64,000 nucleotides of DNA, taken from positions 35,550 through 99,549 of the forward strand of contig JAKSLX010000011.1 of assembly GCA_024400915.1 (NCBI GenBank). The letters run 5' to 3'. The DNA is from Treponema sp. GTDB taxonomy: Bacteria; Spirochaetota; Spirochaetia; Treponematales; Treponemataceae. The position numbers and the translations under genes are program-made. The stretch's first letter is position 1, and each line of letters begins with the position of its first letter. Positions 26,869-35,643 of this stretch are shown piece after piece. The notes under the pieces are model-generated. The model made no database searches. It was not told the origin of the DNA and was given only the letters and a program-made list of their open reading frames with translations.

Positions 26869-27469
26869 ACTTTATGTTTACTCAGCACTTTCTCTGGCGG
26901 TTCTGATTCCTTTGCCTGGAAGATTTGCCTACGGAATCATCATCGTACTGATGCTTTACATTTTTACGACTCTCGGAATTCTTTTCAGAAAACTTTCATC
27001 CATGTTTTTTGAATACGGACTCCACAGTGTCCTCATTGCTGTAATGCTCATTTCAACTTCCATACTTTTAAGGCAGATTTTGATTATGGTTTCTCCTTTC
27101 ATGGCTTTTGTCATGGGTGTAAATGTTTATGTTCCGGCTTTAACAGCCTTCATCCTTGGAAACCTTTACCGCAAGACAGGACTTAACCTTAAAGATTCCC
27201 TTAAACTGGGGTTGGTAAAATGTAATGCCTTTTCCATATTTGCATTGGTTTTCTTTTTCATCAGGGATGTATTTGGCTACAGTACAATTACATTTCCCTG
27301 CAAGAATGGACTACTTGAAATTTTCGTTTTTAGCAGGAATTCCATTTCTTTCCTTGGAAGTTTCCTAGCATCCCTTCCAGGTGGAATAGTTCTTCTGGCA
27401 ATTCTTCTTGCCCTCATTGCAAGCACAATGAAGAAGCTTGAAATTCTTGCAACCTCAAGGAGCGTGTAA
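26855..27469 (+). CDS. rnfE: RnfE-like membrane subunit without conserved Cys pair
   Basis: 204 residues with six helices, in the RnfE slot. The start ATG overlaps rnfG, with AAGGAAGG upstream. The fold-level pattern matches RnfE/NqrD: a first-helix half-channel region, a middle 'YVPALTAFILGNLYRKTG' aligned to the family's yIPLIvvNCiiLGR, and a later RDVFGYSTI aligned to RE-x-x-G. In the family, Cys in the first half (GLCP) and Cys in NC ligate a [2Fe-2S] cluster in the membrane. Here the equivalents are SLAV and AF, so both ligands are missing. The few other Cys (VKCNAF, FPCKNG) sit elsewhere. Confidence 0.7.
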   Translation: MKKNELYVYSALSLAVLIPLPGRFAYGIIIVLMLYIFTTLGILFRKLSSMFFEYGLHSVLIAVMLISTSILLRQILIMVSPFMAFVMGVNVYVPALTAFILGNLYRKTGLNLKDSLKLGLVKCNAFSIFALVFFFIRDVFGYSTITFPCKNGLLEIFVFSRNSISFLGSFLASLPGGIVLLAILLALIASTMKKLEILATSRSV

Positions 27470-27470
27470 A

Positions 27471-28028
27471 ATGATAAGCACAATTCTCTATTATGTTTTC
27501 TTTAGCTCCGTAGTTCTTGTTTATGGAATCGGCATTGAACGTTCCGTGGTATTGAGTAAAAAGCAGCACGACCTTATGATCAAGGCCTTAAAAATGATGA
27601 TTTGCGTTTCATCAACTTCGGCCTTGTCCTACATGATTGTCTACTGGCTTCTTGTTCCTGTTGATTTGACGGAACTTTATCCCTTTGTAGTAATTCTCTT
27701 TTTCCTTGCCATTTCGGTTTTTGTAGAAGCCATTATCCGAATTACGGCAAAAATCAGCGCCGTAGAATCTGGAATTGCATTGATGTTCATTTTCATCGGC
27801 CTTACGGAATCAAATTCCTTTGGTGAATGCGTCTTCATTTCAGTTCTTTGTGCAGCAGCTTTCTTCATGATTATTCCATTCGTCATTGCCATAACAAGAA
27901 GAAATGAACTCAACGGAAGAAAGCAGGAATATGAAAAAAATGGATTCATCCTTATAAGCATAGTAATCGTCATGTTCCTCCTTCTTTCATGGAATGTTAC
28001 ATGGCTCAACAAAGGAGTGTTCCTGTGA
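27471..28028 (+). CDS. rnfA: RnfA-like membrane subunit without conserved Cys pair
   Basis: 185 residues from ATG 27471, with AAGGAG 9 bases upstream; the frame is open earlier but inside rnfE. Six helices. It aligns by pattern to RnfA: FFSSVVLVYGIGIERSVVLSK over 'NNfVLsrflGiCPFlGVSk', WLLVPVDL over 'vy..lL.p', VVILFFLAISVFVEAII over 'FIlvIAalVQ.vEm', and GLTESNSFG over 'TtNCavLG'. Both Cys of the family, which with those of RnfE hold the intramembrane [2Fe-2S] cluster, are absent. The stop forms a GTGA overlap with the next start. Confidence 0.7.
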   Translation: MISTILYYVFFSSVVLVYGIGIERSVVLSKKQHDLMIKALKMMICVSSTSALSYMIVYWLLVPVDLTELYPFVVILFFLAISVFVEAIIRITAKISAVESGIALMFIFIGLTESNSFGECVFISVLCAAAFFMIIPFVIAITRRNELNGRKQEYEKNGFILISIVIVMFLLLSWNVTWLNKGVFL

Positions 28029-28624
28029 TTTTTACGATTTTCATGATGATTCTTTTTCTGATCCTCATTTCAATTATTTTTGCCTTCATATTTGAACTTC
28101 TTGTTCCATCTTTGAGGGCTCAGAACATTTCCTTTAACAAGCCTATCTTTTCAGAAAATGAAATTCGCGTAAGGCCATCCCTTATGGAAACTTTTAAAAA
28201 TGCAAAGGACACAAAGGCTGTGGTAATGTGTTCGTCAAGAAAAGAGTGTGCTCCTTTCCGTTTTGAATACGATGGTCCCAAAAGCTGTTCCCTCTATCTT
28301 TCACTGTGCGATACGGAACATGACTGCAAATTTGGATGCATAGGATTCGGAGACTGTATAAAGGCATGTACGAGAAATGCAATTTCCATTGAAAACAGGA
28401 CAGCAGTAGTCAACAACCTCTGCAACGGATGCGGTAAATGTGTAGAATTCTGCCCTAAGGGAATTATAAAACTCATCCCTGTTGGAACTGAAAAGGCCGT
28501 ATTCTGTTCAGCACCATTCTCAGAGAAAACAAAGTGCTCTGACAATCTTAAGGAAACTGACATTAACTATGGCAGTAAAGACTTCAAATTGTCAAAGAAA
28601 TTGTATACACTTATTCATAAATAA
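28025..28624 (+). CDS. rnfB: RnfB-like subunit with two 4Fe-4S clusters, N-terminal Fe-S domain lost
   Basis: 199 residues from GTG 28025, which has AAAGGAG 7 bases upstream and overlaps the rnfA stop as GTGA. One membrane helix (about 1-25), then about 50 residues with no Cys motif where RnfB normally has its first 4Fe-4S domain (CGxCGYPGC type). The rest resembles clostridial-type RnfB: KAVVMCSSRKECAP, then two complete clusters in CKFGCIGFGDCIKAC and CNGCGKCVEFCPKGII. It stops shortly after, lacking the second ferredoxin pair of long RnfB proteins. It should therefore carry two clusters on the membrane face, but without the usual first one. The GH57-like gene starts 14 bases later. Confidence 0.8.
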   Translation: MIFTIFMMILFLILISIIFAFIFELLVPSLRAQNISFNKPIFSENEIRVRPSLMETFKNAKDTKAVVMCSSRKECAPFRFEYDGPKSCSLYLSLCDTEHDCKFGCIGFGDCIKACTRNAISIENRTAVVNNLCNGCGKCVEFCPKGIIKLIPVGTEKAVFCSAPFSEKTKCSDNLKETDINYGSKDFKLSKKLYTLIHK

Positions 28625-28638
28625 AACAAAGGAAAACC

Positions 28639-30615
28639 ATGAGCCAGCTGAATGTCTGCCTGGAACTTGCTGCTGACATCTCGTCAGGTAAAGATGCAAA
28701 TCTTCTTGAAGAGAACTACCAGAGAGTTTTTAAGAGCGCCCTTACATTTCTATATTCTCACCCGGACTTTTATCTGTCCATTGCTTTTACAGGGCCACAG
28801 CTGGATTACTACGAAAGAAAGCATCCGGAATCAATAGAGCTTTTGAAGGATCTTCTTTCAAGAAAGCAGATTGAAATCATAGGCGGAGGATATTACACAC
28901 CGATATTTCCTTTGATTTATCCTAGTGACAGGGCAGGTCAGATTGAAAAAATGAGCATGTCTATAAGACAGGCTCTTGGCAAAAGACCTCTTGGACTGTA
29001 TCTTTTTGGAAGCATTTGGGATCCTATGCTCATTACCACATTCCATTCCTGCGAAATGTCCTATGTTTTCCTTGACAGTACCCTTGTTTCCCAGAAATAC
29101 CTTAAGTGTCTCCCTATAATAACCAGTGAGCAGGGTAAAAGCCTGAAGGTTCTGCCAACCTATAAAAACCTTCTGCCGGATGAAACTGAAAACAAGAAGG
29201 ACTGGACCAAGCGACTTTCAAAATTCTATGAAAAAAATAAACTGGAAGAAAGTACAAGACCAGTAGTTTCAATTTCAATTGATTTTAACTATTTTGCAAA
29301 GCTTCTTGCCTGCGGTTTCCTCAATGACCTGTTTGATTTTAACCTTGATTCAAATTTCCAGGAAAAAGCCCTCAACTTTACTTTGCCACATGAGTACCTG
29401 AGCAAAACTGAAGATTTTTTGCCAGCCTATATTCCTGCCGGCATGGAATGGAACATTGCCCAGTGGTCGTCGGTTCCATACAAAGCTACTGAAAACTCAA
29501 GCCATTTCCCTCTGTCTATCCACGACTACCTTAACATATATCCTCAGAACAACCGCCTTTATGAAAGGATGATGTACATAAGCATGCTCATTTTCCAGAC
29601 CAAAGGCGGAGACAAGATGAGGAAAACAAGTGCCACCCAAAGCCTATGGCAGGCACAGAGCGGAACAAATTTCATCTGCTATCCTGAAGGAGTTCCAGCA
29701 CCTGCAGAACAAAGGCAGGCAGCCTACAGAAACCTGAATGAAGCGGAAAGGTTTGTCCGTGATGCTGCAAAACAGTGCAAGGAATCCCTTACTTCCTATG
29801 ATTACAACGGCGACGGCCTGAATGAATACATTGCCTTTATGGAGCGCTATAATGCCGTTGTTTCCCTTAAAGGTGGTCAGATAACGGATTTCAACCCGAT
29901 AAAATCAAGCTCAAATTATGCTTCAAGCATTTCTGCCATAGAAGAATTTGATGGTTTCAGCGACGGTTATACAAGGGGATTTTTTGTAGAGCACCTTGGT
30001 AACAAATCTGATCTAAAGAAATATCTGGACAACAATCAGATTTCATCCCCAATGTTTTCCAAAACTCTCTTCAAGGAAAAGAAAATTGAAAACAAGAGGA
30101 AGGAAATCCATCTTGAAGGAAGCGGACTTTTTTCTGAACAGCAGCAGCCTGTAACCCTTCGCAAAAACATTACCTTTACCCAGTCGGGAATAAATGTTCA
30201 GTATATTTTGAGGAATGAAAGTGAAGAGGAACTCAACGGATTCTTTGCAGTTGAACTGAATTTTGCACAGACCCGTTTTGACAAGAACTACTCAAACGGC
30301 GAACAGTATAGTACTGAAATTGTCCACAATGAGGAATTAAAGCAGTTTGATCCAAAAAAGAAATTCTCCTTCAACAATGGAGTTTCTTTCATCCATATAA
30401 CTGACCAAGCAGACAAAAGGGTATTTGTAATTGAACCTAACGAGCTTGCAGGCTATTCCTGTTCACTCCTTGCTTTCAAGAGGCCCGTAAAATCACAGGA
30501 ACCTGAAGAAACTTCAAAGACCCTTGTTTCAAGCCTTTTCTGGGAAATCAACATTACCCCGGGAATGGAAAAGGAAAAATCAATCTTCCTTAACATAATT
30601 CCTGCAAAGAAATAA
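28639..30615 (+). CDS. GH57-like protein, probably catalytically inactive
   Basis: 658 residues with the layout of GH57 4-alpha-glucanotransferase/amylase-type proteins: a (beta/alpha)-barrel-like N-domain (FLYSHPDFYLSIAFTG, EIIGGGYYTPIFPLI, DRAGQIEKMSMSI), a helical middle and a beta-rich C-domain (DUF1926-like, about 400-658). In active members the barrel contains a G-x-Y/F-E-P Glu, and the nucleophile Glu precedes the W-x-P motif (ERVWxP). Here these read GGYYTP and GSIWDP, with Thr and Gly at the two Glu sites. The D-D-G-E-like acid region is SIDFNYF. It is therefore probably a pseudo-enzyme that binds glucan or a protein. No signal peptide is present. It lies 14 bases after rnfB in the same operon. 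Confidence 0.72.
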   Translation: MSQLNVCLELAADISSGKDANLLEENYQRVFKSALTFLYSHPDFYLSIAFTGPQLDYYERKHPESIELLKDLLSRKQIEIIGGGYYTPIFPLIYPSDRAGQIEKMSMSIRQALGKRPLGLYLFGSIWDPMLITTFHSCEMSYVFLDSTLVSQKYLKCLPIITSEQGKSLKVLPTYKNLLPDETENKKDWTKRLSKFYEKNKLEESTRPVVSISIDFNYFAKLLACGFLNDLFDFNLDSNFQEKALNFTLPHEYLSKTEDFLPAYIPAGMEWNIAQWSSVPYKATENSSHFPLSIHDYLNIYPQNNRLYERMMYISMLIFQTKGGDKMRKTSATQSLWQAQSGTNFICYPEGVPAPAEQRQAAYRNLNEAERFVRDAAKQCKESLTSYDYNGDGLNEYIAFMERYNAVVSLKGGQITDFNPIKSSSNYASSISAIEEFDGFSDGYTRGFFVEHLGNKSDLKKYLDNNQISSPMFSKTLFKEKKIENKRKEIHLEGSGLFSEQQQPVTLRKNITFTQSGINVQYILRNESEEELNGFFAVELNFAQTRFDKNYSNGEQYSTEIVHNEELKQFDPKKKFSFNNGVSFIHITDQADKRVFVIEPNELAGYSCSLLAFKRPVKSQEPEETSKTLVSSLFWEINITPGMEKEKSIFLNIIPAKK

Positions 30616-30673
30616 AAAATTCTTTAGCTAAATTGCAGGATTTGATTGAATAATTCCCTTGCTTTCCGTGTTC

Positions 30674-31633
30674 TCATTTAGGTTCAAATCTTGGACTCTT
30701 GATGAATTTCTCAAGACTTTCTTCCCAAGACGGAATCTTGATTTTAAGGCCGGCCTTGATCTTTTCCTTGCTGAGAACAGAATACTGAGGGCGCTTTGCC
30801 GCTGTAGGGTAATCTTCTGTAAGACAAGGTTCAACAGCACAGTCTTTTGTAATTACACCGTATTTTCTGCCGTATTCGTAAATCTTGCAGCAGAATTCAT
30901 ACCAGGTAGTTTCCCCTTGATTTGTAAAATGGTAGACACCGTATGGAAGTGCAGATTTTTTTCCAAAGAGGAATGGAGCCTTATCCGAAGATTCAATTAT
31001 TCTGATAATGCACTCTGCAAGGTCAACGGCACAGGTAGGCGTTCCTTTCTGATCATTCACCACCTTTACTGAATCATTTGAATTCATGGCTTTAGTCATT
31101 GTGTAAACAAAGTTCTTACCACCAAAACCGTAAAGCCAGGCAGTACGGATGATGTAGTACAAGGTCATTTCCTTTTCAATCTGGCGTTCACCTTCTGCCT
31201 TTGTTTTTGCATATACACCTACTGGATTTTTAGGATCTTCTTCTGTATATGGAACCTTTCCGTTTCCGTCAAAAACATAGTCTGTAGAAATATGAATCAG
31301 TTTTGCACCGATTTCCCTTGCTATACGGGCAATGTTGAGAGGTCCTTCGGCATTAAGACTTTCTGCAATTTCCGGTTCTGATTCAGCCTTGTCTACGGCA
31401 GTATAAGCTGCGCAGTTTATGACCCAGGTAATTTTTTCAGGAACTTTTCTTTTCCTTACTGTAAGCCCGGTTGTGTTTGCGGCAGGTCCATGACTGGTTG
31501 CAAATTTTCTAAGTTCTGCCGGATTTGTAATGTCTATTTCGCGGTCGCTTCCGATCCACTGGATTTTATGTTCTGTAAGAAGTTTTGAAATTTCACTTCC
31601 AAGCATGCCTTTATCCCCAATAAGCCATACCAT
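30674..31633 (-). CDS. rfbD: dTDP-4-dehydrorhamnose reductase
   Basis: 319 residues from ATG 31633, which has GGAGG 6 bases upstream (an ATG one codon earlier is only 3 bases from it). It is a short-chain dehydrogenase of the RmlD/RfbD family: the nucleotide-binding start WLIGDKGMLGSEISKLL, INCAAYTAVDKAES, then ISTDYVFDG and the catalytic YAKTK (Tyr-x-x-x-Lys). GVYHFTNQGETTWYEF and a PYTEEDPKNPVG segment are also typical. It makes the last step to dTDP-L-rhamnose for surface glycans. The partners rfbA, rfbB and rfbC are not in the window. It is convergent with the GH57 gene, with a 58-base gap holding no clear terminator. Confidence 0.9.
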   Translation of the reverse strand: MVWLIGDKGMLGSEISKLLTEHKIQWIGSDREIDITNPAELRKFATSHGPAANTTGLTVRKRKVPEKITWVINCAAYTAVDKAESEPEIAESLNAEGPLNIARIAREIGAKLIHISTDYVFDGNGKVPYTEEDPKNPVGVYAKTKAEGERQIEKEMTLYYIIRTAWLYGFGGKNFVYTMTKAMNSNDSVKVVNDQKGTPTCAVDLAECIIRIIESSDKAPFLFGKKSALPYGVYHFTNQGETTWYEFCCKIYEYGRKYGVITKDCAVEPCLTEDYPTAAKRPQYSVLSKEKIKAGLKIKIPSWEESLEKFIKSPRFEPK

Positions 31634-31737
31634 CATGTGCCTCCAATTTATTAAATGGATAAATCATATATCAGTTTATGTTTGTTTATTATATAGAAAA
31701 TCCCCGGGAGTCACAACAAGGTCAAAAATGGCCTTTG

Positions 31738-31766
31738 TTGAAGAAACTGGTGTTTTCCTATAAAAT
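31738..31766 (+). promoter_or_regulatory. Promoter for the rnz operon
   Basis: TTGAAG (31738-31743) and TAAAAT (31761-31766) have a 17-base spacer. The -10 box ends 8 bases before ATG 31775, and no Shine-Dalgarno sequence is present, so the transcript would be leaderless or start at ATG 31781. An imperfect inverted repeat (CAACAAGG/CCTTTGTTG) overlaps the -35 region at about 31714-31740. Confidence 0.5.
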
Positions 31767-31774
31767 GTTATTCT

Positions 31775-32701
31775 ATGAATATGGAAGCTTTTGTTTTGGG
31801 CTGCGGTGGGATGATGCCGCTTCCTTACCGTCATTTGACATCAGTACTTTTGCGCCGTGACGGTGATCTTTTTTTATTTGACGGCGGAGAAGGAACTCAG
31901 GTATCACTCAGAAGACTTAATCTAAAATGGAAAAAAATCAACGCCATATTTGTTTCCCACACACATGCTGATCATGTTACTGGACTTCCTGGAATTCTCA
32001 TGCTTTCTTCTCAGGTTGACAGAAACGAACCCCTCTACATCTTTGGTCCTCCAAAAATTGCAGAATACATTGACTCAAGCCGCAAGGTTCTGGACATGTA
32101 TATAAATTATCCTATCATAGTAAAGGAAATTACAGCACCTTGCGTATGCTATGAAGGTGATGGTTTTACAGTCCGTGCTTTCCCACTTGAACATACAAAA
32201 ACCTGTGTTGGCTATACCCTTGAAGAAGCTGATCGCCCGGGGGAATTCAATCCTGATGAAGCCCTCAAGCTCAAAGTACCAAGAGGACCACTATGGGGAA
32301 AACTTCAGCATGGACAGGCAGTTATAAATGATGAGGGCATTGAAGTAAAGCCTGAACAGGTTGTAGGGCAGGCAAGAAAAGGCCGCAAATTCAGTTTTGT
32401 AACAGATACAATGTATCTTCCGACAATTGCTCCAGAAGTCAAGGACAGCGACCTTTTGATTTGCGAAGGAATGTTTGCCGATGACTGTGAGGATCAGGCA
32501 AAGGAAAAAAAGCACATGACATCTCGACAGGCAGCAACCATTGCAAAGGATGCCAATGCAAAGAGAATGGCCATGATTCATTACAGCCCACGCTACAACG
32601 ACAAGGATTTGGATCTTCTTTTAAAGCAGGCAAGGGAAGTCTATCCGAATGCAGAACTTACAAAAGACAGAATGCACATAGAGATTCCTTATGTCGAATG
32701 A
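31775..32701 (+). CDS. rnz: Ribonuclease Z
   Basis: 308 residues of the metallo-beta-lactamase tRNA 3'-endonuclease family. The zinc motif SHTHADHVTGLPG gives His62, His64, Asp66 and His67. GEGTQVSLRR upstream and a FVTDTMYLP segment, then ICEGMFADDCEDQAKEKKHMTSRQA and MIHYSPRY (last His ligand), follow the RNase Z order. It trims the 3' ends of tRNA precursors, which is needed where CCA is not encoded, as for the tRNA-Leu in this window. The start is ATG 31775 or, two codons on, ATG 31781. Its end overlaps the ABC ATPase gene by 11 bases. Confidence 0.9.
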   Translation: MNMEAFVLGCGGMMPLPYRHLTSVLLRRDGDLFLFDGGEGTQVSLRRLNLKWKKINAIFVSHTHADHVTGLPGILMLSSQVDRNEPLYIFGPPKIAEYIDSSRKVLDMYINYPIIVKEITAPCVCYEGDGFTVRAFPLEHTKTCVGYTLEEADRPGEFNPDEALKLKVPRGPLWGKLQHGQAVINDEGIEVKPEQVVGQARKGRKFSFVTDTMYLPTIAPEVKDSDLLICEGMFADDCEDQAKEKKHMTSRQAATIAKDANAKRMAMIHYSPRYNDKDLDLLLKQAREVYPNAELTKDRMHIEIPYVE

Positions 32702-33416
32702 TTGCGTAAAGCTCGAAGCCTTTACAAAAAAATATGGTGACAAGATTGCCTGCAACAGCGTTGATTTTATTGCAGGTAAAAATTCCATTACGGGACTTCT
32801 TGGTCCCAACGGTGCGGGAAAGACAACTCTCATAAAAACCGTCTGCGGCGAAATTTACCCAACGTCAGGTTCTGTAAACCTTTTCGGAGAAACGGATCCT
32901 GACCGCATAAAGAAAATTACGGGTTATGTACCGGAAACTCCAGAACTTGAGGAAAAACTTACAGTAAAGGAAACCCTTTGGCTTCAAGCAAAATTGTATT
33001 CCGTTGAATCCGTTGAACGAGCAGTAAACCAGGCCGTAGAAACCTGCGATCTTAAGGAAGTCCTCGGAACCAAGGTAAAAAAACTTTCCAAAGGTTTTAA
33101 GCAAAGGGTAAGCCTTGCCAAAGCGCTGTGCATAGAACCAAAGGTTCTGGTACTGGATGAATTTTCAGCAGGACTTGATCCAAGCCAGACAGTTCAGCTT
33201 AGAAAAAGAATTAAAAAAATTGCGGAAAACACAACCATCATTTTTTCCACCCATCATATAGACGAAGCAGTTTCTCTTTGTGACAGCATTTTTATTCTGA
33301 ACAAAGGTAACCTTGTTGCCCACGGAACTACAGAATCTATTGTGAAAGAAACAAGCTGTAAAAATCTTGAGGAAGCTTTCCTGAAATTAATTGAAGGAGA
33401 GGGCAGCAATGAATAG
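32691..33416 (+). CDS. ABC transporter ATP-binding protein (GldA-like)
   Basis: 241 residues with a complete ATPase: Walker A GPNGAGKTT (38-46), Q-loop region, signature LSKGFKQR (131-138), Walker B VLVLDEFSAGLD (151-162) and switch His in STHHIDEA. It is the classic importer/ABC-2 exporter type and is nearest by pattern to the DrrA/GldA group. It overlaps rnz upstream by 11 bases and the next gene by 8, so it is co-translated with the GldG-like membrane protein and should energise it. Confidence 0.88.
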   Translation: MSNDCVKLEAFTKKYGDKIACNSVDFIAGKNSITGLLGPNGAGKTTLIKTVCGEIYPTSGSVNLFGETDPDRIKKITGYVPETPELEEKLTVKETLWLQAKLYSVESVERAVNQAVETCDLKEVLGTKVKKLSKGFKQRVSLAKALCIEPKVLVLDEFSAGLDPSQTVQLRKRIKKIAENTTIIFSTHHIDEAVSLCDSIFILNKGNLVAHGTTESIVKETSCKNLEEAFLKLIEGEGSNE

Positions 33417-35643
33417 ACTTTTGAGCCGTTTCCTTTACAGGATTTTACATTCGCCGGTTACTTATTTTGCCCACATTGGATTTTTAGCATACATTTCAAT
33501 CCAGTGGTTTGTTGGACAAAGGTTTTTTGCCGGAGCCGGCACTACAGACCTTCACAGGTTCTTTGCAGCATTTCCATTTGGCTTCATACTTTATGTTCCC
33601 CTTATAGTTTCTTCCTGCAGAATAAAAGGTCAGTGGTCCTTTCCGTTTTCCAGTCTTGAAGTCACCATTGCTTCCATCAGCGCATCCTTCCTTACATGCA
33701 CTGCAGCAAACCTCCTGACAATGACTGTTCCTGCAGCCGTAAGTATTTTTGGCAATGTAGAAGGTGCACAGTTTTTCTGCGGTTACTTTGGAATATTGCT
33801 TTTTACACTGTGTGCCGTATCCTTTACGACTCTTGCTTTCACTTTAATAAATGGCACGGCAGCGGCATTTGTCGTATCCGTACTTGGCCTTGCACTGTGC
33901 AATTCCATCCATAACATTCCTCTTTATGCTGATGCAGGAGTAATCTTTTCTGCAGTCATAAAGTCAATTTCCTTCGCATGGAATTTTGATTCCTTTGCAA
34001 AGGGAATAATTGATTTAAGGCAGATTCTGTATTTTCTTCTTGCATCTGGGCTTTTCATTTTTTTAATCTGCTTTACCGTGGAAAAAAAGAAGGGCAACAA
34101 AACGGAAACATTCAGGAAGGCTGCAAGACTTTTTGGACTTACCTTTATACTTTCATGTGCAGTTACATCTCTCATAAATTTAAAGGCGGACATTACAAAA
34201 TCAAAGAAATTTTCAGTTACAACATACTCAAGGAAAATTACAGAGAAAATTACAGAGCCTGTAAGCATCACCTATTATCTTTCTTCAAGCCTGAAAAACC
34301 TGTATCCACAGGTAAAGGATGTTTCAGATTATCTTGAAGCCTACGCATCAGTTTCAGACTTAATTTCTTTCAGAATCGTAAATCCTGCAAAGGACGAACT
34401 TAAGAAAAAGCTTTCAGAATACGGAATCAACGGACAGCCTGTAAGAACCAATTCCATTTCTTCATCCACAGTAACCAGTGTATATTCGGCAGTAGTCATT
34501 GACTATCTTGGAATGACTGAAACCATTCCTTTTGTCTTGTCAGCAGCAACTTTGGAATTTGACCTTGCGCAGAAAATAAATTCCCTGATAGAAGAAAAGA
34601 AAAAACTTGTGCAGATTGTCTGTGCAAACGGTCTAAACTTTGAAAGCGACTACAGCTATCTTTTTCCATACCTTAAATCGTTAGGCTATGTTCCCTTTAT
34701 AAGCCAACTTCCATCAGCTGCAGAGGAAGGAAAAAGCTTTGGCAATTTTCCAAAGGTTCCACTGATTGTTCTTGGCTCTGAAAATTTTTCCAGGGAAGAC
34801 ACGAAAGAGCTTGAAAAATTCCTTCTGGATGGTGGAAAAGCTTTCATAGCATCTCAGCCTTATTCCGTAAACATAAAGGACGATTGGTCCGTTACCCAGA
34901 ATGAAAATCAGCTTTATTTTGCAAGAATGCTTTTTACCTTTGGCATCTATTTTAAACCGACCCTTACTGGAGATATTTCTAATTTCAGGATTACCATGGT
35001 CAGCGATTCTAAGACTGACGGAAATTCAGTAGAGCAGAAAACTGAATACATTAACTATTCCCTCTGGCCTGTATTGCGGCCTCAGACTTTTGCACCTGAC
35101 GGAATGACCACTTTCTGGCCCTGTGCTTTTGACCTTGATGAAGAAGTTGCAGAAATGGAAGGTTTTTCTGTAAACCCCATTTTAATGACAAGCACTTCAT
35201 CGTGGCAAATTGACAAGCTTGACGGAAAATTCATTACAAGTCCTTTTGCCTGTCCCGCAGCTCCAGAAGGAAACGAAACAAAAGGGCAGTTTAACATTGC
35301 AGCAGCAGTTTCATTAAAAGATAATCCGGAGAACCTAAGGCTCATCCTTATGGGAGACCAGTATGCCTTAAGCACTCCAATGATTGCATACAGTTCCGGT
35401 GAAGCAATGGATTTCCGTTCCATGGAATTCCTCGGAAACGGACTTCTGCTCCTAAACGGCGACAAGGAACTTCTTGCCCTGAAAAACAAAAGTTTCTTCA
35501 ATTACAGCCTGTACAAGGTATCGGAATCAGATTTCGGTGATGCCGTAAGAAAAACTTTTATCCTTTGTTTTATGGTTCCGGTTGCACTTATCCTTTCGGC
35601 AGGTTTATACTTTGCATTCATAAGGAGAAAATTTTACAGATGA
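33409..35643 (+). CDS. ABC-2 permease fused to GldG-like auxiliary domain
   Basis: 744 residues from ATG 33409, with GGAG upstream; a TTG 6 codons earlier would place that site inside. Residues about 10-230 contain six membrane helices of ABC-2 permease type. Residues about 265-640 form a large extracytoplasmic domain like the GldG 'ABC-type uncharacterized transport system' family (KITEPVSITYYLSS, VQIVCANGLNFESDY, VPLIVLGSENFS, and LLDGGKAFIASQP). A final helix (about 715-735) precedes a basic tail. In gliding bacteria, GldF (permease) and GldG are separate, so this looks like a fusion. The stop overlaps the DUF4340 gene as ATGA. Substrate is unknown; the absence of other gliding genes argues against a gliding role. 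Confidence 0.78.
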   Translation: MNRLLSRFLYRILHSPVTYFAHIGFLAYISIQWFVGQRFFAGAGTTDLHRFFAAFPFGFILYVPLIVSSCRIKGQWSFPFSSLEVTIASISASFLTCTAANLLTMTVPAAVSIFGNVEGAQFFCGYFGILLFTLCAVSFTTLAFTLINGTAAAFVVSVLGLALCNSIHNIPLYADAGVIFSAVIKSISFAWNFDSFAKGIIDLRQILYFLLASGLFIFLICFTVEKKKGNKTETFRKAARLFGLTFILSCAVTSLINLKADITKSKKFSVTTYSRKITEKITEPVSITYYLSSSLKNLYPQVKDVSDYLEAYASVSDLISFRIVNPAKDELKKKLSEYGINGQPVRTNSISSSTVTSVYSAVVIDYLGMTETIPFVLSAATLEFDLAQKINSLIEEKKKLVQIVCANGLNFESDYSYLFPYLKSLGYVPFISQLPSAAEEGKSFGNFPKVPLIVLGSENFSREDTKELEKFLLDGGKAFIASQPYSVNIKDDWSVTQNENQLYFARMLFTFGIYFKPTLTGDISNFRITMVSDSKTDGNSVEQKTEYINYSLWPVLRPQTFAPDGMTTFWPCAFDLDEEVAEMEGFSVNPILMTSTSSWQIDKLDGKFITSPFACPAAPEGNETKGQFNIAAAVSLKDNPENLRLILMGDQYALSTPMIAYSSGEAMDFRSMEFLGNGLLLLNGDKELLALKNKSFFNYSLYKVSESDFGDAVRKTFILCFMVPVALILSAGLYFAFIRRKFYR

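Noticed and set aside
31714..31740. Terminator-like hairpin upstream of rnz
   Set aside because: Arms are imperfect and there is no T-run on either side; kept only as a note under the promoter.
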